Shown in pieces: positions 16,228 through 25,313 of a stretch of 37,499 nt of DNA (positions are counted from its first letter, which is position 1; every line of letters starts with the position of its first letter). The translations under genes were made by a program, and so were the position numbers. The stretch covers positions 1-37,499 of the forward strand of contig CASCWU010000026.1 of the NCBI GenBank assembly GCA_949155905.1. The letters run 5' to 3'. The notes below the pieces were generated by a model. It searched no databases and was not told where the DNA came from. It was given only the letters and a program-made list of their open reading frames with translations. The DNA is from an uncultured Lachnospiraceae bacterium (GTDB lineage Bacteria > Bacillota > Clostridia > Lachnospirales > Lachnospiraceae).

Positions 16228-16397
16228 TCATCTGCAAGCAATGAATCCAAGAAGCATTTTCATGGTCGTAGTCTTTCCGGCTCCGTTTTTTCCGATCAGG
16301 CTGTAAATTTTTCCTTTCGTTACATGGATAGCAAGGTGATCGACACTCTTCCCGGTTCCGTACTGCTTTATAAACCTTGCCAGAACCTTGCATAAAC
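16228..16397 (-). pseudogene. ABC transporter ATPase, N-terminal fragment with Walker A
   Basis: Reading from about 16397, the frame gives FIKQYGTGKSVDHLAIHVTK and then KIYSLIGKNGAGKTTTMKML (Walker A GKNGAGKTT), LGFIA and a stop at 16228-16230. This is the first 55 residues of a BcrA/EpiF-type ATPase, without its own start codon. The Q-loop, signature motif and Walker B are gone; the C-terminal tail of the same enzyme follows in another frame. The upstream edge is the short tandem repeat at 16372-16402. Confidence 0.8.
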
Positions 16398-16402
16398 CTT
16401 GC
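16372..16402 (-). repeat. Three tandem 11-base copies containing GCAAGGTT
   Basis: On the plus strand AACCTTGC occurs at 16373-16380, 16384-16391 and 16395-16402, an exact 11-base period. The array separates the truncated regulator relic from the truncated ATPase relic. A similar array stands at 7326-7356 at another junction. Confidence 0.65.
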
Positions 16403-16407
16403 AATTT

Positions 16408-16765
16408 TTAGCAGACAAGAGGAAGCAGCCGGCTGAGAATCGCCATAATGTTGCTGTCATCATAAAAGTATTCCTCGCCCCAGACCTCCTCATAAATCCG
16501 CTGCTTGGTCAGAATTTTCCCTTGGTTTTTGGCACAGAACAAAAGTAAATCAAATTCCTTTGGGGGAAGTTCAAACGTCCCGTTCCTAGTAGTAACAGAA
16601 CGGTTTTCAAGATCGATTTTCAAGCCGTCATAATCAAGCTGCTGCGGACTATCCTGTCCGTTAAAACGGGTATCATGCCGTATAAGAGATATCCTCTGCT
16701 AATACGCTTTGCTTTACCAAAAGGCAAAGCTCCTGATCATCGTCTATCATCAAAACACGGTTCAT
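16408..16765 (-). pseudogene. OmpR-family response regulator, internally deleted
   Basis: ATG at 16765, behind GGGTGAAGAG, begins MNRVLMIDDDQELCLLVKQS, the normal start of a receiver domain, but a stop follows at about 30 residues (ISYTA). A later frame resumes at the linker (QQLDYDGLKIDLENR) and the winged helix: LPPKEFDLLLFCAKNQGKIL, YEEVWGEEYFYDDSN, IMAILSRL. It ends abruptly in LPLVC before the recognition wing. The phosphoacceptor part and the C-terminus are both lost. Followed by ATPase and permease relics on the same strand, this was once a complete regulator plus exporter cluster; any kinase gene has been deleted. Confidence 0.8.
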
Positions 16766-16935
16766 CGTTTTCTCTTCACCCCTCTAAGCAAAAAGAGTTG
16801 GTATATGGCTCATTATCTGATATCTTTTTTATTGAGATTATCTCAGTAACTTCTCAGAGTGTAAAGCAGCATTTATCCTATATTAACTTATTCACTAACA
16901 AAATACTCCAAAAAAACTCTTACAAGAAGAAAAAT

Positions 16936-16965
16936 AAAAAGGTTACAAAATTGATACCTTTTTTT
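16936..16965. terminator. Hairpin with T tract, possible terminator or attenuator
   Basis: AAAAAGGT (16936-16943) pairs with ACCTTTTT (16956-16963), and CAA/TTG extend the stem across a two-base internal loop; T continues to 16965. T-rich flanks on both strands would allow either direction. It lies in the 364-base region 16766-17129 between the regulator relic and the exporter ATPase. I see no gene there and no convincing promoter beyond a weak TTGGTA/TATCTT pair near 16799-16827. Confidence 0.4.
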
Positions 16966-17129
16966 CTTCCTCCTGAGAGGATTTTGAAATATTGCTGTAT
17001 TATTATTTCCTCAAGTCAAACGACTGATTCCAAAAACCTCATAAAGTCAAAAGCCTCCGGGCTGGAAGCCGCCCAGAAAGGGCAGGTATCCGAATGGCAG
17101 GTTTAGAAAGAAAGGAGTTACACAGCATC

Positions 17130-17810
17130 ATGAGCATTTTACAGGCAACAAACTTAAAAAAATATTACGGAAGCGGCAGCTCTGCTGTCAAAGCCTTAAA
17201 CGGTGTTACTTTATCCGTAGAAAAGGGAAGCTTTACCGCGATTGTCGGGTCGAGCGGCAGCGGAAAATCCACCCTCCTGCATCTGTTGGGCGGACTGGAT
17301 ACTCCTACAGAGGGAAGCATTCAGATAGCCGGACGGAGCTTAAAGGAAATGGATGATACCGAATTGACCCTGTTCCGCCGCAGACAGATTGGCTTTGTGT
17401 TCCAGTCCTTCAATCTGGTGCCAATGCTGACGGTTTATGAAAATATCATCCTACCACTTGAACTGGATGGAAGCAAAATCGATCAGGATTTTATTATGGA
17501 AATCGTCTCAATGATCGGGATGAAGGAAAAGCTTTCCAGTATGCCAAACCAGCTATCCGGCGGAGAACAGCAGCGAGTAGCGATTGCCAGAGCGTTAGCC
17601 GCCAAGCCAGCTATCCTGCTGGCAGACGAACCAACCGGGAACCTGGACAGCCGTACCAGTCAGGACGTCCTGGGACTATTAAAGGGCTTTGGCACACGCT
17701 TTGGGCAAACCATCCTTATGATTACCCACAACGAGGCCATTGCTCAGCTCGCCGATACCATCATTCGTATTGAGGACGGAAAAATCGTAGAAAGCAGGTG
17801 GGAATCATGA
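17130..17810 (+). CDS. ABC transporter ATPase of the MacB/LolD/BceA type
   Basis: A 226-residue ATPase with all motifs: Walker [10 protein letters not shown] (40-48), Q-loop [11 protein letters not shown], signature [15 protein letters not shown], Walker [14 protein letters not shown] and H-loop ITHNEAIA. The [11 protein letters not shown] motif and small size place it with FtsX-type exporters (LolD, MacB, BceA), which couple ATP hydrolysis to mechanical movement at the membrane instead of translocating solutes through a pore. I start at MSILQATN because AAAGGAG (17111-17117) serves that ATG; the longer frame has no site. The stop overlaps the permease start as ATGA. With the two-component pair at 13846-15769 it probably forms an antimicrobial-peptide sensing and resistance unit. 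Confidence 0.92.
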   Translation: MSILQATNLKKYYGSGSSAVKALNGVTLSVEKGSFTAIVGSSGSGKSTLLHLLGGLDTPTEGSIQIAGRSLKEMDDTELTLFRRRQIGFVFQSFNLVPMLTVYENIILPLELDGSKIDQDFIMEIVSMIGMKEKLSSMPNQLSGGEQQRVAIARALAAKPAILLADEPTGNLDSRTSQDVLGLLKGFGTRFGQTILMITHNEAIAQLADTIIRIEDGKIVESRWES

Positions 17811-20329
17811 GAATGGATCGCAATTATAATCAGGCAGTTATCCGTAAGCTGGCCAAACGGAGCCAGGTAAGAAACCGTGCAAGGAATTTTTTCGCCTGCC
17901 TTGCCATTACACTTTCTACCGCATTGATTTTCGCCTTTCTTCTTTATCTTGACGGAAGCCAGACGGAAAAACTCCGCCTTCAGGCACACAGCAAGCATGT
18001 TACTTATGAAAATATTACACTCGATCAACTGGAACAGCTCCGTCAGGATGCTCGGATCGTTTGGGCCGGCGGGGAGCAGACCGTCGGCAGGAAAAAAATC
18101 GGCTCTGTCCGCTTAAATGTGGCCTGGTTGGATAAAAAGAATTTGGAAAACGATCATATTTCCTATGCCGGAGAATATCCAGAGGGAGAACGGGACATCA
18201 TGGTGTCGCAGGAATACCTGGATTTGCTGGAGGAAGTAGCTACAAATTCCGGGCAACTACAGCCAGGCGATACGATCTCTTTGGATCTGGGTGACGGTGT
18301 TGTACGGGAATATCGAATTAGCGCGGTTTACGATAAACCCTCCAAAGCCAAAAACAGCCAGAACATCTATGTTTCCCTGCCTTGTGCTGCCATGCTGTTA
18401 GCACAGGAATATCAGCCGGGACAGGAATCGGTCAATGCGATTGTCTCCTTAAAAAATGCCGTTGGGATGAGTATGGAGGACGCAGTTGTTCTGACTGCTG
18501 ATATTGCTGCCAATGCAGGTATCTCCGCAGAGCAAACGAAGCTGAACGATGTCTTTTTTACCACTGTTTCCCTTTCCAAGCTAACCAAAGGCGATTATTT
18601 GACCTTTTTTACAGTCGCCCTGCTGCTTTTTGTTGCTGCGGGAATCGTGATCCATACTGTTTTTTATATCTCCATCGCCGGGCGGGTTCGGGAATACGGA
18701 CAGCTTAGGACTATCGGCATGACAAAAAAGCAGATCAAACAGCTTATTTTACGAGAAGGAACCACGCTAGCACTGCGGGGAGCCATGGCCGGGCTTTTGC
18801 TTGGCGGCTTACTGGGCTATGTTCTTGTCCCGGACGGCTTTGACTTGTTACGCTGTCTGTGTGCCGCCCTTCTGTGCGCTCTGCTTGCCTATGCCATTGT
18901 CCTGCTTTCCCTCTGGAAACCGGGCAGCATTGCAGCCTCTACCGCCCCGATTGCCGCTCTGGGCTACTCTGGGTATTCCGAAGCCCCAGCTCGTCAGAAG
19001 AACCTCTGGCACCGGAAAACCTTCCAGTCCTCAAAGGGCCGTCGCTCAAAAATGTCTCCTCCTGACTACCTGGCCTTCCTGAACCTAAAACGAAACCGGA
19101 AGAAACGTATCCTCACGCTTTGCTCCCTTATGCTGTCCGGCATTTTACTTGGAACAATTACCTCCTATGTCGTTTCCTGCGATCCGACCGCCAGTGTCAA
19201 GGCTTCTTTTCCAAACGGAGAATATCAGCTTATGATCAGCCAGGATTCCGGCTTCGGCGGTGATGACAGTCTGGACGGACGAATGAAGCAGCAATCCTTT
19301 TTACAGGCAAATGGTCTGTTGGGAGAAGAGCTGCAGACGGAACTGCAGCAGCAAAAGGGAGTCGCAAACGTCCAGCCCTGGCGTCTTTTATTTGGCTGCA
19401 CAACGTTATTTGCCACCCCAAAAATAAAAGAGATGTCTCTTTATCTAAACGGTATTTCTGAGTCAGACTTTGCCCTGCTTCAACAAATGACCTACGAAGG
19501 GCCTGCCTCTTATGAAGAGCTTTTCGCACAGCCTGGCCTTATCGTTATCAACAACTACTTAACACAGCTTCAGGAAAATCCGCTTTCCATAGGCGATACG
19601 GTTCCGTTTTGCTTTTACGACGGAACCGGCAGGCTGCGGGAAGAGGAGCTTCCGGTTATCGCAGTCGTCGATCCTACGGTCTGGAGCCAGAAAAACCGCT
19701 CGGCCTATTTGCCGCTTTCTTTAATGGGCAGCACCTTTATGATGCCGAACCAGGCTTTGGATCAGCTTGCAGGCATGAATACAACCTACGGCTATGAAAT
19801 CAAAACGGAACCAGGTAAGACAACAACAGTCGGCTTGGCGTTAGAAGCCCTATACGACCTGGAGGAAAACCTCTATCTGGCATCCAAACAGGAAAACACC
19901 TCCTATTATCAAAAGGAATTCCGTTCAACGCAGATTATTCTCTACAGCCTGGCCGCCTTCCTGGTAATATTCGGGGTCATTAACCTGATCAACACGCTTC
20001 TTACTAATTTATATTCCCGCAAGCAGGAATTAGGAATCCTGCAGGCAGTCGGTATGACAGAGTCTCAGCTTCGCCGGATGCTTCACCAGGAAACCGCACA
20101 CTATACGAAGATATCTGCCCTTTGTACGCTGCTGCCAGGAGGCCTCCTCGGTTACGCTCTGGTCATGGCACAGCTTCTGGCCGGATTCGAGATGACCTAC
20201 ACCTACCCTTGGCTTCCGGTACTGCTCTACATCCTGCTTCTGTTTTTTCTGCAGCGAGGGATTACCCGTTATGGAATAAAGCTGCTGCAAAAGGAAAGCC
20301 TGGTAGAGCGGATGAAGCACCGATATTGA
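17807..20329 (+). CDS. FtsX-type ABC transporter permease, two FtsX modules
   Basis: An 840-residue permease starting at the ATG overlapping the ATPase stop. Hydrophobic segments suggest eight membrane helices: one near residues 25-45, three at about 265-375 (YLTFFTVALLLFVAAGIVIH, GAMAGLLLGGLLGYVLV, CAALLCALLAYAIVLLSL), one after the middle (TLCSLMLSGILLGTITSYVV), and three at the C-terminus (STQIILYSLAAFLVIFGVIN, LLPGGLLGYALVMAQLL, WLPVLLYILLLFFL). Two extracellular domains of about 220 residues each lie between. The motifs GRVREYGQLRTIGMTKKQIK and SRKQELGILQAVGMTESQLR mark the two FtsX modules. It differs from the ten-helix BceB layout, so the substrate is open; envelope-active peptides or lipoproteins are possible. 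It converges on the lysozyme gene with stops one base apart and no terminator between. Confidence 0.9.
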   Translation: MRMDRNYNQAVIRKLAKRSQVRNRARNFFACLAITLSTALIFAFLLYLDGSQTEKLRLQAHSKHVTYENITLDQLEQLRQDARIVWAGGEQTVGRKKIGSVRLNVAWLDKKNLENDHISYAGEYPEGERDIMVSQEYLDLLEEVATNSGQLQPGDTISLDLGDGVVREYRISAVYDKPSKAKNSQNIYVSLPCAAMLLAQEYQPGQESVNAIVSLKNAVGMSMEDAVVLTADIAANAGISAEQTKLNDVFFTTVSLSKLTKGDYLTFFTVALLLFVAAGIVIHTVFYISIAGRVREYGQLRTIGMTKKQIKQLILREGTTLALRGAMAGLLLGGLLGYVLVPDGFDLLRCLCAALLCALLAYAIVLLSLWKPGSIAASTAPIAALGYSGYSEAPARQKNLWHRKTFQSSKGRRSKMSPPDYLAFLNLKRNRKKRILTLCSLMLSGILLGTITSYVVSCDPTASVKASFPNGEYQLMISQDSGFGGDDSLDGRMKQQSFLQANGLLGEELQTELQQQKGVANVQPWRLLFGCTTLFATPKIKEMSLYLNGISESDFALLQQMTYEGPASYEELFAQPGLIVINNYLTQLQENPLSIGDTVPFCFYDGTGRLREEELPVIAVVDPTVWSQKNRSAYLPLSLMGSTFMMPNQALDQLAGMNTTYGYEIKTEPGKTTTVGLALEALYDLEENLYLASKQENTSYYQKEFRSTQIILYSLAAFLVIFGVINLINTLLTNLYSRKQELGILQAVGMTESQLRRMLHQETAHYTKISALCTLLPGGLLGYALVMAQLLAGFEMTYTYPWLPVLLYILLLFFLQRGITRYGIKLLQKESLVERMKHRY

Positions 20330-20330
20330 A

Positions 20331-22100
20331 TCATTTCGTCCGTACCTTCAAAGCCGCAGAGCGTGTCCCCATATAGCTCGTCTCTCCTGCCGTGCGATAC
20401 GCCGCAACCTTAAACCGGTAAGCATGATCCGCCTTCAGCCCGGTAATGGTCTGGCTTGTATGGTTCTTCCCGGACACCTCTGCAATCCTTTTATACTTTT
20501 CTGTTTTACTGTCATATTGGTAGATCCGGTAGCCGCTCGCATATTTGACAGGCTCCCAGGAAAGGGTAAGTGAATCCGTTCCCTTCTCGACCACTGTCAA
20601 CTCCTCGGTTGCCGGAAGCTTCGTATAAAGAACGGCCGATTCCGAGGCACCATAATAGATAAAGTTCCCGCCGTTTGTCCGGGAAAAGGGACGAATCTGA
20701 TACTCGTACTTTTTCCCGGCCTGAAGGCCCTCATCCGTAAACTCCGTCATCTCCTTTTCCTCTATTGTCGCTATTTTTTGATATTCCTCCGCCATTTTGT
20801 CATAACGGTAAAGCTCATAGCCGCTTGCCTGCTCCGGCGCTTCCCAGGAAAAGGTTATAGTAGAGTCGGTACACGCCGTCTCGCTTATATCGCTTACCGG
20901 ATCCACCAGGATTCTTGCAGCCGCTATCACGATGTCTGAATACGTGCCGCCACGGTTCCCCTTCTGGAATTTATAAAAGGCACGTACCTTATAGTCGTAT
21001 TCGATTCCCTGTTCTGCCGTCTCGTCGGTATACTCGGTCATCGACGCCCCGCGCACAGTAGCAATTTTCGTAAATTCTTCATTCCCAGCTTCTGTGCGGA
21101 ATACCTGATAGCCGTAGACGCCAATCTGCTTTTCCCATATCAGAGTAATCGCTGCCGGACTGCTCAGATCTACATAAAAGCCATTGATTTTGCCTGGCTT
21201 TATCACATATTGATGGTTCAAATCCACATTCCCCTGAATCCCGTCCACAGAACCCTTCGAGCTGTACTGCCAAAAATCATAGTTCTCCTCATAGATCAGG
21301 CTGCCTATGCTGACCTGTGTATTATAGCGGGCAATCCAGATCGTATATTTTTTATTGATTTTAGAAATATCATAATGATTCTGAATCATCATCAGATTGG
21401 TATAAAGACAGGCGGTATAACCGGCCTTTTCTATCGTACTGCAGAATTTATTGACGATACTGCTGTGCTCCTTTTTACTTAGCTTCGCCTGAGTCAGCCG
21501 GCCATTGGAATAGAATTCATAGTCAAATACAAGCGGCAGTGTAATTTTCTTTTTGTATGGCTCAATCCTTTTTAAAAGAAACTGCGCTTCCTCCTTTGCC
21601 TCGGCAGGCGTAATTGCCTGAGAAAGAATATAAACACCGACGTCCAATCCGGCCGCATATGCCTCCTCGATGTTTTTCTCATAATATTCATCCACATATA
21701 GCTCACCGTTGCCGCTGTACCTGCCTGCCACACGGACAAAGGCAAAATCCTGTGTTTCGGCCACCCTTTCCCAGTCGATCTCTCCATTCCACTTTGAAAC
21801 GTCAATTCCTGGACGGATGGTTGCCTTTTTAAATTGCGGACTGTGAATACTGCCATAAATCGGAGGTGTATCTATATTCTTTGTATCCTCTATATTTTCC
21901 GTAGATTCGGTATCCTCTGTATCATTATTTGATACCGAGTCTGCCTCTATCGACTCTGTCTGTGCCATCCTCTCCTGTGAAGAGGCTTTCTCAGAAGCGG
22001 CAAAAACCGTATTTCCCTCCAGCAAAAGCAGCAGCGCCAGTAATATACTCCCTATCCTATGCCTTCTCCTACATTTTTTCCTATGTTCGTTCCTGTTCAT
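20331..22100 (-). CDS. Secreted GH25 lysozyme with three Fn3-like domains
   Basis: I start at MNRNEHRKK, preceded by AAGGAGAACGGAG; the protein is 589 residues. After a signal peptide (GSILLALLLLLEGNTVFA) comes an acidic Ser/Thr/Asp/Glu linker (about 45-80), then a GH25 muramidase domain (about 95-300) with RPGIDVSKWNGEIDW, the active-site pair in FDYE (192-195), and VDGIQGNVDLN. GH25 enzymes cut the MurNAc-GlcNAc bond of peptidoglycan. Three fibronectin-III-like domains follow, each with SGYxxYRYD or YGYQVF type strands and a closing YxYxVRAF or YRFKVAAY strand. It is the most distal gene of the minus-strand surface island and would remodel the wall when the island is on. Confidence 0.9.
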   Translation of the reverse strand: MNRNEHRKKCRRRHRIGSILLALLLLLEGNTVFAASEKASSQERMAQTESIEADSVSNNDTEDTESTENIEDTKNIDTPPIYGSIHSPQFKKATIRPGIDVSKWNGEIDWERVAETQDFAFVRVAGRYSGNGELYVDEYYEKNIEEAYAAGLDVGVYILSQAITPAEAKEEAQFLLKRIEPYKKKITLPLVFDYEFYSNGRLTQAKLSKKEHSSIVNKFCSTIEKAGYTACLYTNLMMIQNHYDISKINKKYTIWIARYNTQVSIGSLIYEENYDFWQYSSKGSVDGIQGNVDLNHQYVIKPGKINGFYVDLSSPAAITLIWEKQIGVYGYQVFRTEAGNEEFTKIATVRGASMTEYTDETAEQGIEYDYKVRAFYKFQKGNRGGTYSDIVIAAARILVDPVSDISETACTDSTITFSWEAPEQASGYELYRYDKMAEEYQKIATIEEKEMTEFTDEGLQAGKKYEYQIRPFSRTNGGNFIYYGASESAVLYTKLPATEELTVVEKGTDSLTLSWEPVKYASGYRIYQYDSKTEKYKRIAEVSGKNHTSQTITGLKADHAYRFKVAAYRTAGETSYMGTRSAALKVRTK

Positions 22101-22155
22101 CTCCGTTCTCCTTATCACTGTTCCTCATATCACCGTTCTCTGTATCGCCGTTCCC
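22101..22155 (-). repeat. 15-base imperfect tandem repeats over the lysozyme gene's ribosome site
   Basis: Reading on the minus strand, units of the form GRGAACGGYGATAYR recur at 22141-22155, 22126-22140, 22111-22125 and, partly, 22101-22110, just before the ATG at 22100. Each unit contains a purine-rich run, and the last supplies the AAGGAG ribosome site. The repeat lies wholly between two genes. Confidence 0.6.
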
Positions 22156-22175
22156 TTCTTATATCTTTTTTCTTC

Positions 22176-23885
22176 CTATATCTTTCTTCTTCCTGCGACA
22201 TGAAGTCCTGCCTGTTTGTAAGAAACATTATAATAGCCGCTGATTCCCCTGGCCTCGGCAAAGAGCGGATCGTATACCCTGCCGTCCACCTCTGTCCAGG
22301 CGTGACCGGTATCATGGCTGATGTATACCGTTTCTACACCGCACTCATGAAACAAAAAGGCCAATGCAGCCGCTTCTGAGACACAGCAGCCCCTTTTATG
22401 GTCAAAAATATCATTGGCAAAGGTCACTTCCCAACTCTTTTCCTGATAAATCGGCTGTAACCGACGATATCTGTGATAGGGAAACTGAAAAATCCAGCGG
22501 AAGCATTTCTGCATTTTGACGCTCTTACTGTCGTCTTCGTTTGTCACCTCATTTACAATATTCCGCGCCTTAATCATGACCTGGATTTTATCCGCCGCCC
22601 CATTCGTCTGCTTTGCCGTCCCGTCCGCCTTTAGACGGATACCGTCTACCGTAGTACTAGAGGCCATTTTTCCATTCCTTCGGTCAAAATAATAATATTC
22701 TCCCCCGATTTTTCTCCAGCCATATGCAGGACGGCCATTTTTTTCTGCATAATACGTGCTTCCTGACTGACGAAAAAACTGACTGCGCAGCGGCTCTGCC
22801 ATTGCAGAAAGCTTTTTCGGCGACAAAAGATAAATACCGCTCTTTTTGACGGTAAAGGTGACATTCCCTTTTTTTGAAATTACATAAGCATCATAAGCTG
22901 TATGGACAAAAACCTTTTTTGACTTCTGATAACGGTAGATATACAGCTTGCTCCCGGTTTTCCCGTCGCCGATTCCCTCTGCAGTAACAGAAATATCTGC
23001 GGTAAGCGCTTCCTCTAAAGAGGAGATACGGACAAGCTTTATCTGCTGCTCGTTTAGCTTGTTCTTTTTCAGCGCCTTTTTTATCTCTGTTTGATAGGTA
23101 TTTGTCAGATCACTTACGGACTGGGATACAAAAGAAAGCGTCAAATCTCCTGTTTTCTTTTTACCTTCTTCTGAGAAAATTTTCATACAGGAAAAGCCGT
23201 TCACCGGATGCTTGAGCTTGGTGCGAATGTTTTTTCCATTCTTTACCAGAGCCTTGATTGCTGCCTCCTGGATTACTGTCTGATGCAGCACTGCCTGTTC
23301 CGTCTGGTACAGTTCATTTTCCTTTATCAACACCTGCAGCGTCACCATATCCGTACCGGAAAGAGCAATGGCTTCCTTTATACTTGCCTTGTCTATCTCT
23401 AACGTGGTAGTTGCCGGACTGCAAAGCAGACCGCTGTTGATTTTGATGTTCAGGACGGCATCCCGTTCCTTTTTTGTTAAGGTAGTCTGTACCGGAAGTA
23501 AAGAAAGCCTTTTTAAATTTTTACACCCCTTAAAAACGTCTGCCCCGACCCTCGTAATGCTGTTGGGAATTGTTATTTCCTTTAAGGCCGTACAGCCCTC
23601 CCATGCCAAATCGCCAAGCTCTACTACGGTATACGCCTCCTTTTCCTGCGGATAGACTACCTCCGGGATAACAATAGAGTCCTTGATTGGTTCGGTATAG
23701 CCCGTAACTGCACAAGTATGGTTGTCATATAGGGTATATCGCACTCCCTGCGAATCCAGATAGATGTCTGTATCCTCATTTGCCCTTACGATTTTTTTCT
23801 GGCCCAAACAAATAAATATAAGAAGAACCACCATACAGAGAAAAAACCAGGCCATTCCTCTTCCTTTTCTTTTCCCTTTCTCCAT
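22176..23885 (-). CDS. Exported BspA-like LRR / cell-wall-binding / transglutaminase-fold protein
   Basis: Start chosen at MEKGKRKGRG behind AAGGGGTGG; 569 residues. After a signal or anchor helix (AWFFLCMVVLLIFICLG) comes a BspA-type leucine-rich module (TAVTGYT-like strands, ALKEITIPNSITRVGADVFK, CKNLKRLSLLP). Next are about 200 residues without a recognised fold, and choline-binding-like wall repeats (YYAEKNGRPAYGWRKIGGEY, YYFDRRNGKMASSTTVDGIR). The last 120 residues are a transglutaminase-like domain with Cys (HKRGCCVSEAAALAFLFHE), His (ISHDTGHAWTEVDG) and Asp (RVYDPLF). That triad fits protein crosslinking or a cysteine protease or peptidoglycan activity; which one cannot be told. The domain and the helix before it (IQVMIKARNIVNEV) are paralogous to the next gene upstream. 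Confidence 0.82.
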   Translation of the reverse strand: MEKGKRKGRGMAWFFLCMVVLLIFICLGQKKIVRANEDTDIYLDSQGVRYTLYDNHTCAVTGYTEPIKDSIVIPEVVYPQEKEAYTVVELGDLAWEGCTALKEITIPNSITRVGADVFKGCKNLKRLSLLPVQTTLTKKERDAVLNIKINSGLLCSPATTTLEIDKASIKEAIALSGTDMVTLQVLIKENELYQTEQAVLHQTVIQEAAIKALVKNGKNIRTKLKHPVNGFSCMKIFSEEGKKKTGDLTLSFVSQSVSDLTNTYQTEIKKALKKNKLNEQQIKLVRISSLEEALTADISVTAEGIGDGKTGSKLYIYRYQKSKKVFVHTAYDAYVISKKGNVTFTVKKSGIYLLSPKKLSAMAEPLRSQFFRQSGSTYYAEKNGRPAYGWRKIGGEYYYFDRRNGKMASSTTVDGIRLKADGTAKQTNGAADKIQVMIKARNIVNEVTNEDDSKSVKMQKCFRWIFQFPYHRYRRLQPIYQEKSWEVTFANDIFDHKRGCCVSEAAALAFLFHECGVETVYISHDTGHAWTEVDGRVYDPLFAEARGISGYYNVSYKQAGLHVAGRRKI

Positions 23886-23925
23886 CTGATACCACCCCTT
23901 TTTTGATTTTAAGTTCCAGATAATG

Positions 23926-24852
23926 TTATATCTTTTTGATATAAACTCTGCCGCCCTGATAGTTTGGGCGTCCATCAACTCCGCTTAGGCTATAACTGAG
24001 TGCATAATACGTATGCTTTTTATCTACCAGTTCCCAGGAAATATCATAAACGTTTCCGTCAATCTCTGCCCAGCCATGCCCACCGCTTGAAATGGCATAA
24101 CAATCCTCGTATCCTACCGCATTAGCCAGAAAGGCCATTGCTGCTCCATACGCATAGCAGCTTCCATGTCCCTCGTCGAACATATCGAGTGCATAATCCA
24201 GCTCCCACTTGCTCGTTTTATAAAATTTGGGTGAACCTCGGTACTGAAACTGCTTCATCGCATATTGATAACATTTTTTCAGCTTTTCTGACTTGCTCAT
24301 GCCTGGCTTTGTCACCTTTTCTACGATTTTATTTGCCTTGATCAAAACCTCTAGCTTCTCCGTGCTGTTCTTTGTCAGCTTGGCCTTTCCGTTTTTCTTT
24401 AACGTAATTCCATTTATTTTCGTTGAGGTTTTCATATAGCCCTTTTTCCCATTGGCAATCTCAAAAAAATAAAAATCGCCTTCCAACTTTTGCCATCCAG
24501 TTCGCTGAATTCCTCTGGAATCAAAAAAATAGGTTTTTCCATTTATACGTTGCAGCCCTTTTTGCTTCTTCCCGTCTATCTGATAATACGTTCGTTGATT
24601 TTTTACGACCCATTCGCCCTTGGTGGCTACAGTATCCGATCCAGTTGCTGCCCCCTTTGTTCCGATCCAGATTGCCCTTGTCTCATAAAATAGCTTGTCC
24701 CCCTCCTTGGGAGCTGCATCCTCTGCCTGATAGCTTTTAGACGCATCGGCTGCCTGAACATAAAGCGGCGCAGACAAAAAAAGAAACAATGTCAGTCCCA
24801 GTCCGTAACAAAAAAGAAACCAACCGTTGTAGTCCTTTCTCTTATTCTGCAT
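23926..24852 (-). CDS. Exported cell-wall-binding transglutaminase-fold protein
   Basis: Start chosen at MQNKRKDYNG behind TGGAGGATT; 308 residues. A signal peptide (FCYGLGLTLFLFLSAPLYVQA) is followed by choline-binding-like repeats (GEWVVKNQRTYYQIDGKKQK, GLQRINGKTYFFDSRGIQRT, GWQKLEGDFYFFEIANGKKG). A helical bridge (LEVLIKANKIVEKVTKPGMS) leads to a transglutaminase-like domain with Cys in GHGSCYAYGAAMAFLANAVG, His in SSGGHGWAEIDG and Asp in VYDISWE. Repeats, bridge and domain are in the same order as in the neighbouring 569-residue protein, so the two are likely tandem paralogues, this one without the leucine-rich part. It should sit in the wall via the repeats. The substrate is unknown. Confidence 0.85.
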   Translation of the reverse strand: MQNKRKDYNGWFLFCYGLGLTLFLFLSAPLYVQAADASKSYQAEDAAPKEGDKLFYETRAIWIGTKGAATGSDTVATKGEWVVKNQRTYYQIDGKKQKGLQRINGKTYFFDSRGIQRTGWQKLEGDFYFFEIANGKKGYMKTSTKINGITLKKNGKAKLTKNSTEKLEVLIKANKIVEKVTKPGMSKSEKLKKCYQYAMKQFQYRGSPKFYKTSKWELDYALDMFDEGHGSCYAYGAAMAFLANAVGYEDCYAISSGGHGWAEIDGNVYDISWELVDKKHTYYALSYSLSGVDGRPNYQGGRVYIKKI

Positions 24853-24902
24853 AGTAATCCTCCATACTACCGACACCTGCAAATTGAGGCACCAGTACAA
24901 AT

Positions 24903-25232
24903 TTAATATTCCTCTATCTCTACGCTTCCGTCGGAATAATGAATTTCGACATAGCCATGCCCGCTTCCGTCACAGTCTGGAAAATCCTCCCGGCTGACCT
25001 CCTTTCGCTCTTCTTCCTCTCCGGAAGCTTCCCCTTCGTTTTGTTCTGCATCTGTCCCTGCCATCAGATCTTCTTTTAATTCCTGTCCCTCCTTCGCTTC
25101 TGTTTTCTGTATTTCCTTCGTGCTTCCTTCCGAAGAATCTGGCGTACACCCTGCCAGGACACCCGACAACCCCACAGAGGCAAGCACAACAAGCATTCTT
25201 CTTTTGATTCCTCTTTTTATCTTCCCTTTCAT
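24903..25232 (-). CDS. Small lipoprotein of unknown function
   Basis: A 109-residue precursor with signal peptide and lipobox (GLSGVLAGC), so it is anchored to the outer face of the membrane after cleavage before Cys29. The middle is low-complexity and very acidic (GEASGEEEERKEVSRED). The last 25 residues form the only ordered-looking part, with DCDGSGHGYVEIHYSDGSVE; the CDGSGHG motif suggests a small metal- or ligand-binding turn, but I do not recognise a family. GGGAGAAAAGGG precedes the ATG. It is 50 bases upstream of a transglutaminase-fold gene in the surface island. Confidence 0.7.
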   Translation of the reverse strand: MKGKIKRGIKRRMLVVLASVGLSGVLAGCTPDSSEGSTKEIQKTEAKEGQELKEDLMAGTDAEQNEGEASGEEEERKEVSREDFPDCDGSGHGYVEIHYSDGSVEIEEY

Positions 25233-25313
25233 CCCTTTTCTCCCTTTCCAGTTTCTCTATTCTCCTAGTTCCCCTTGTTTTTATTTTATGCGGGCAGTCC
25301 GCCAAACTTGTCC

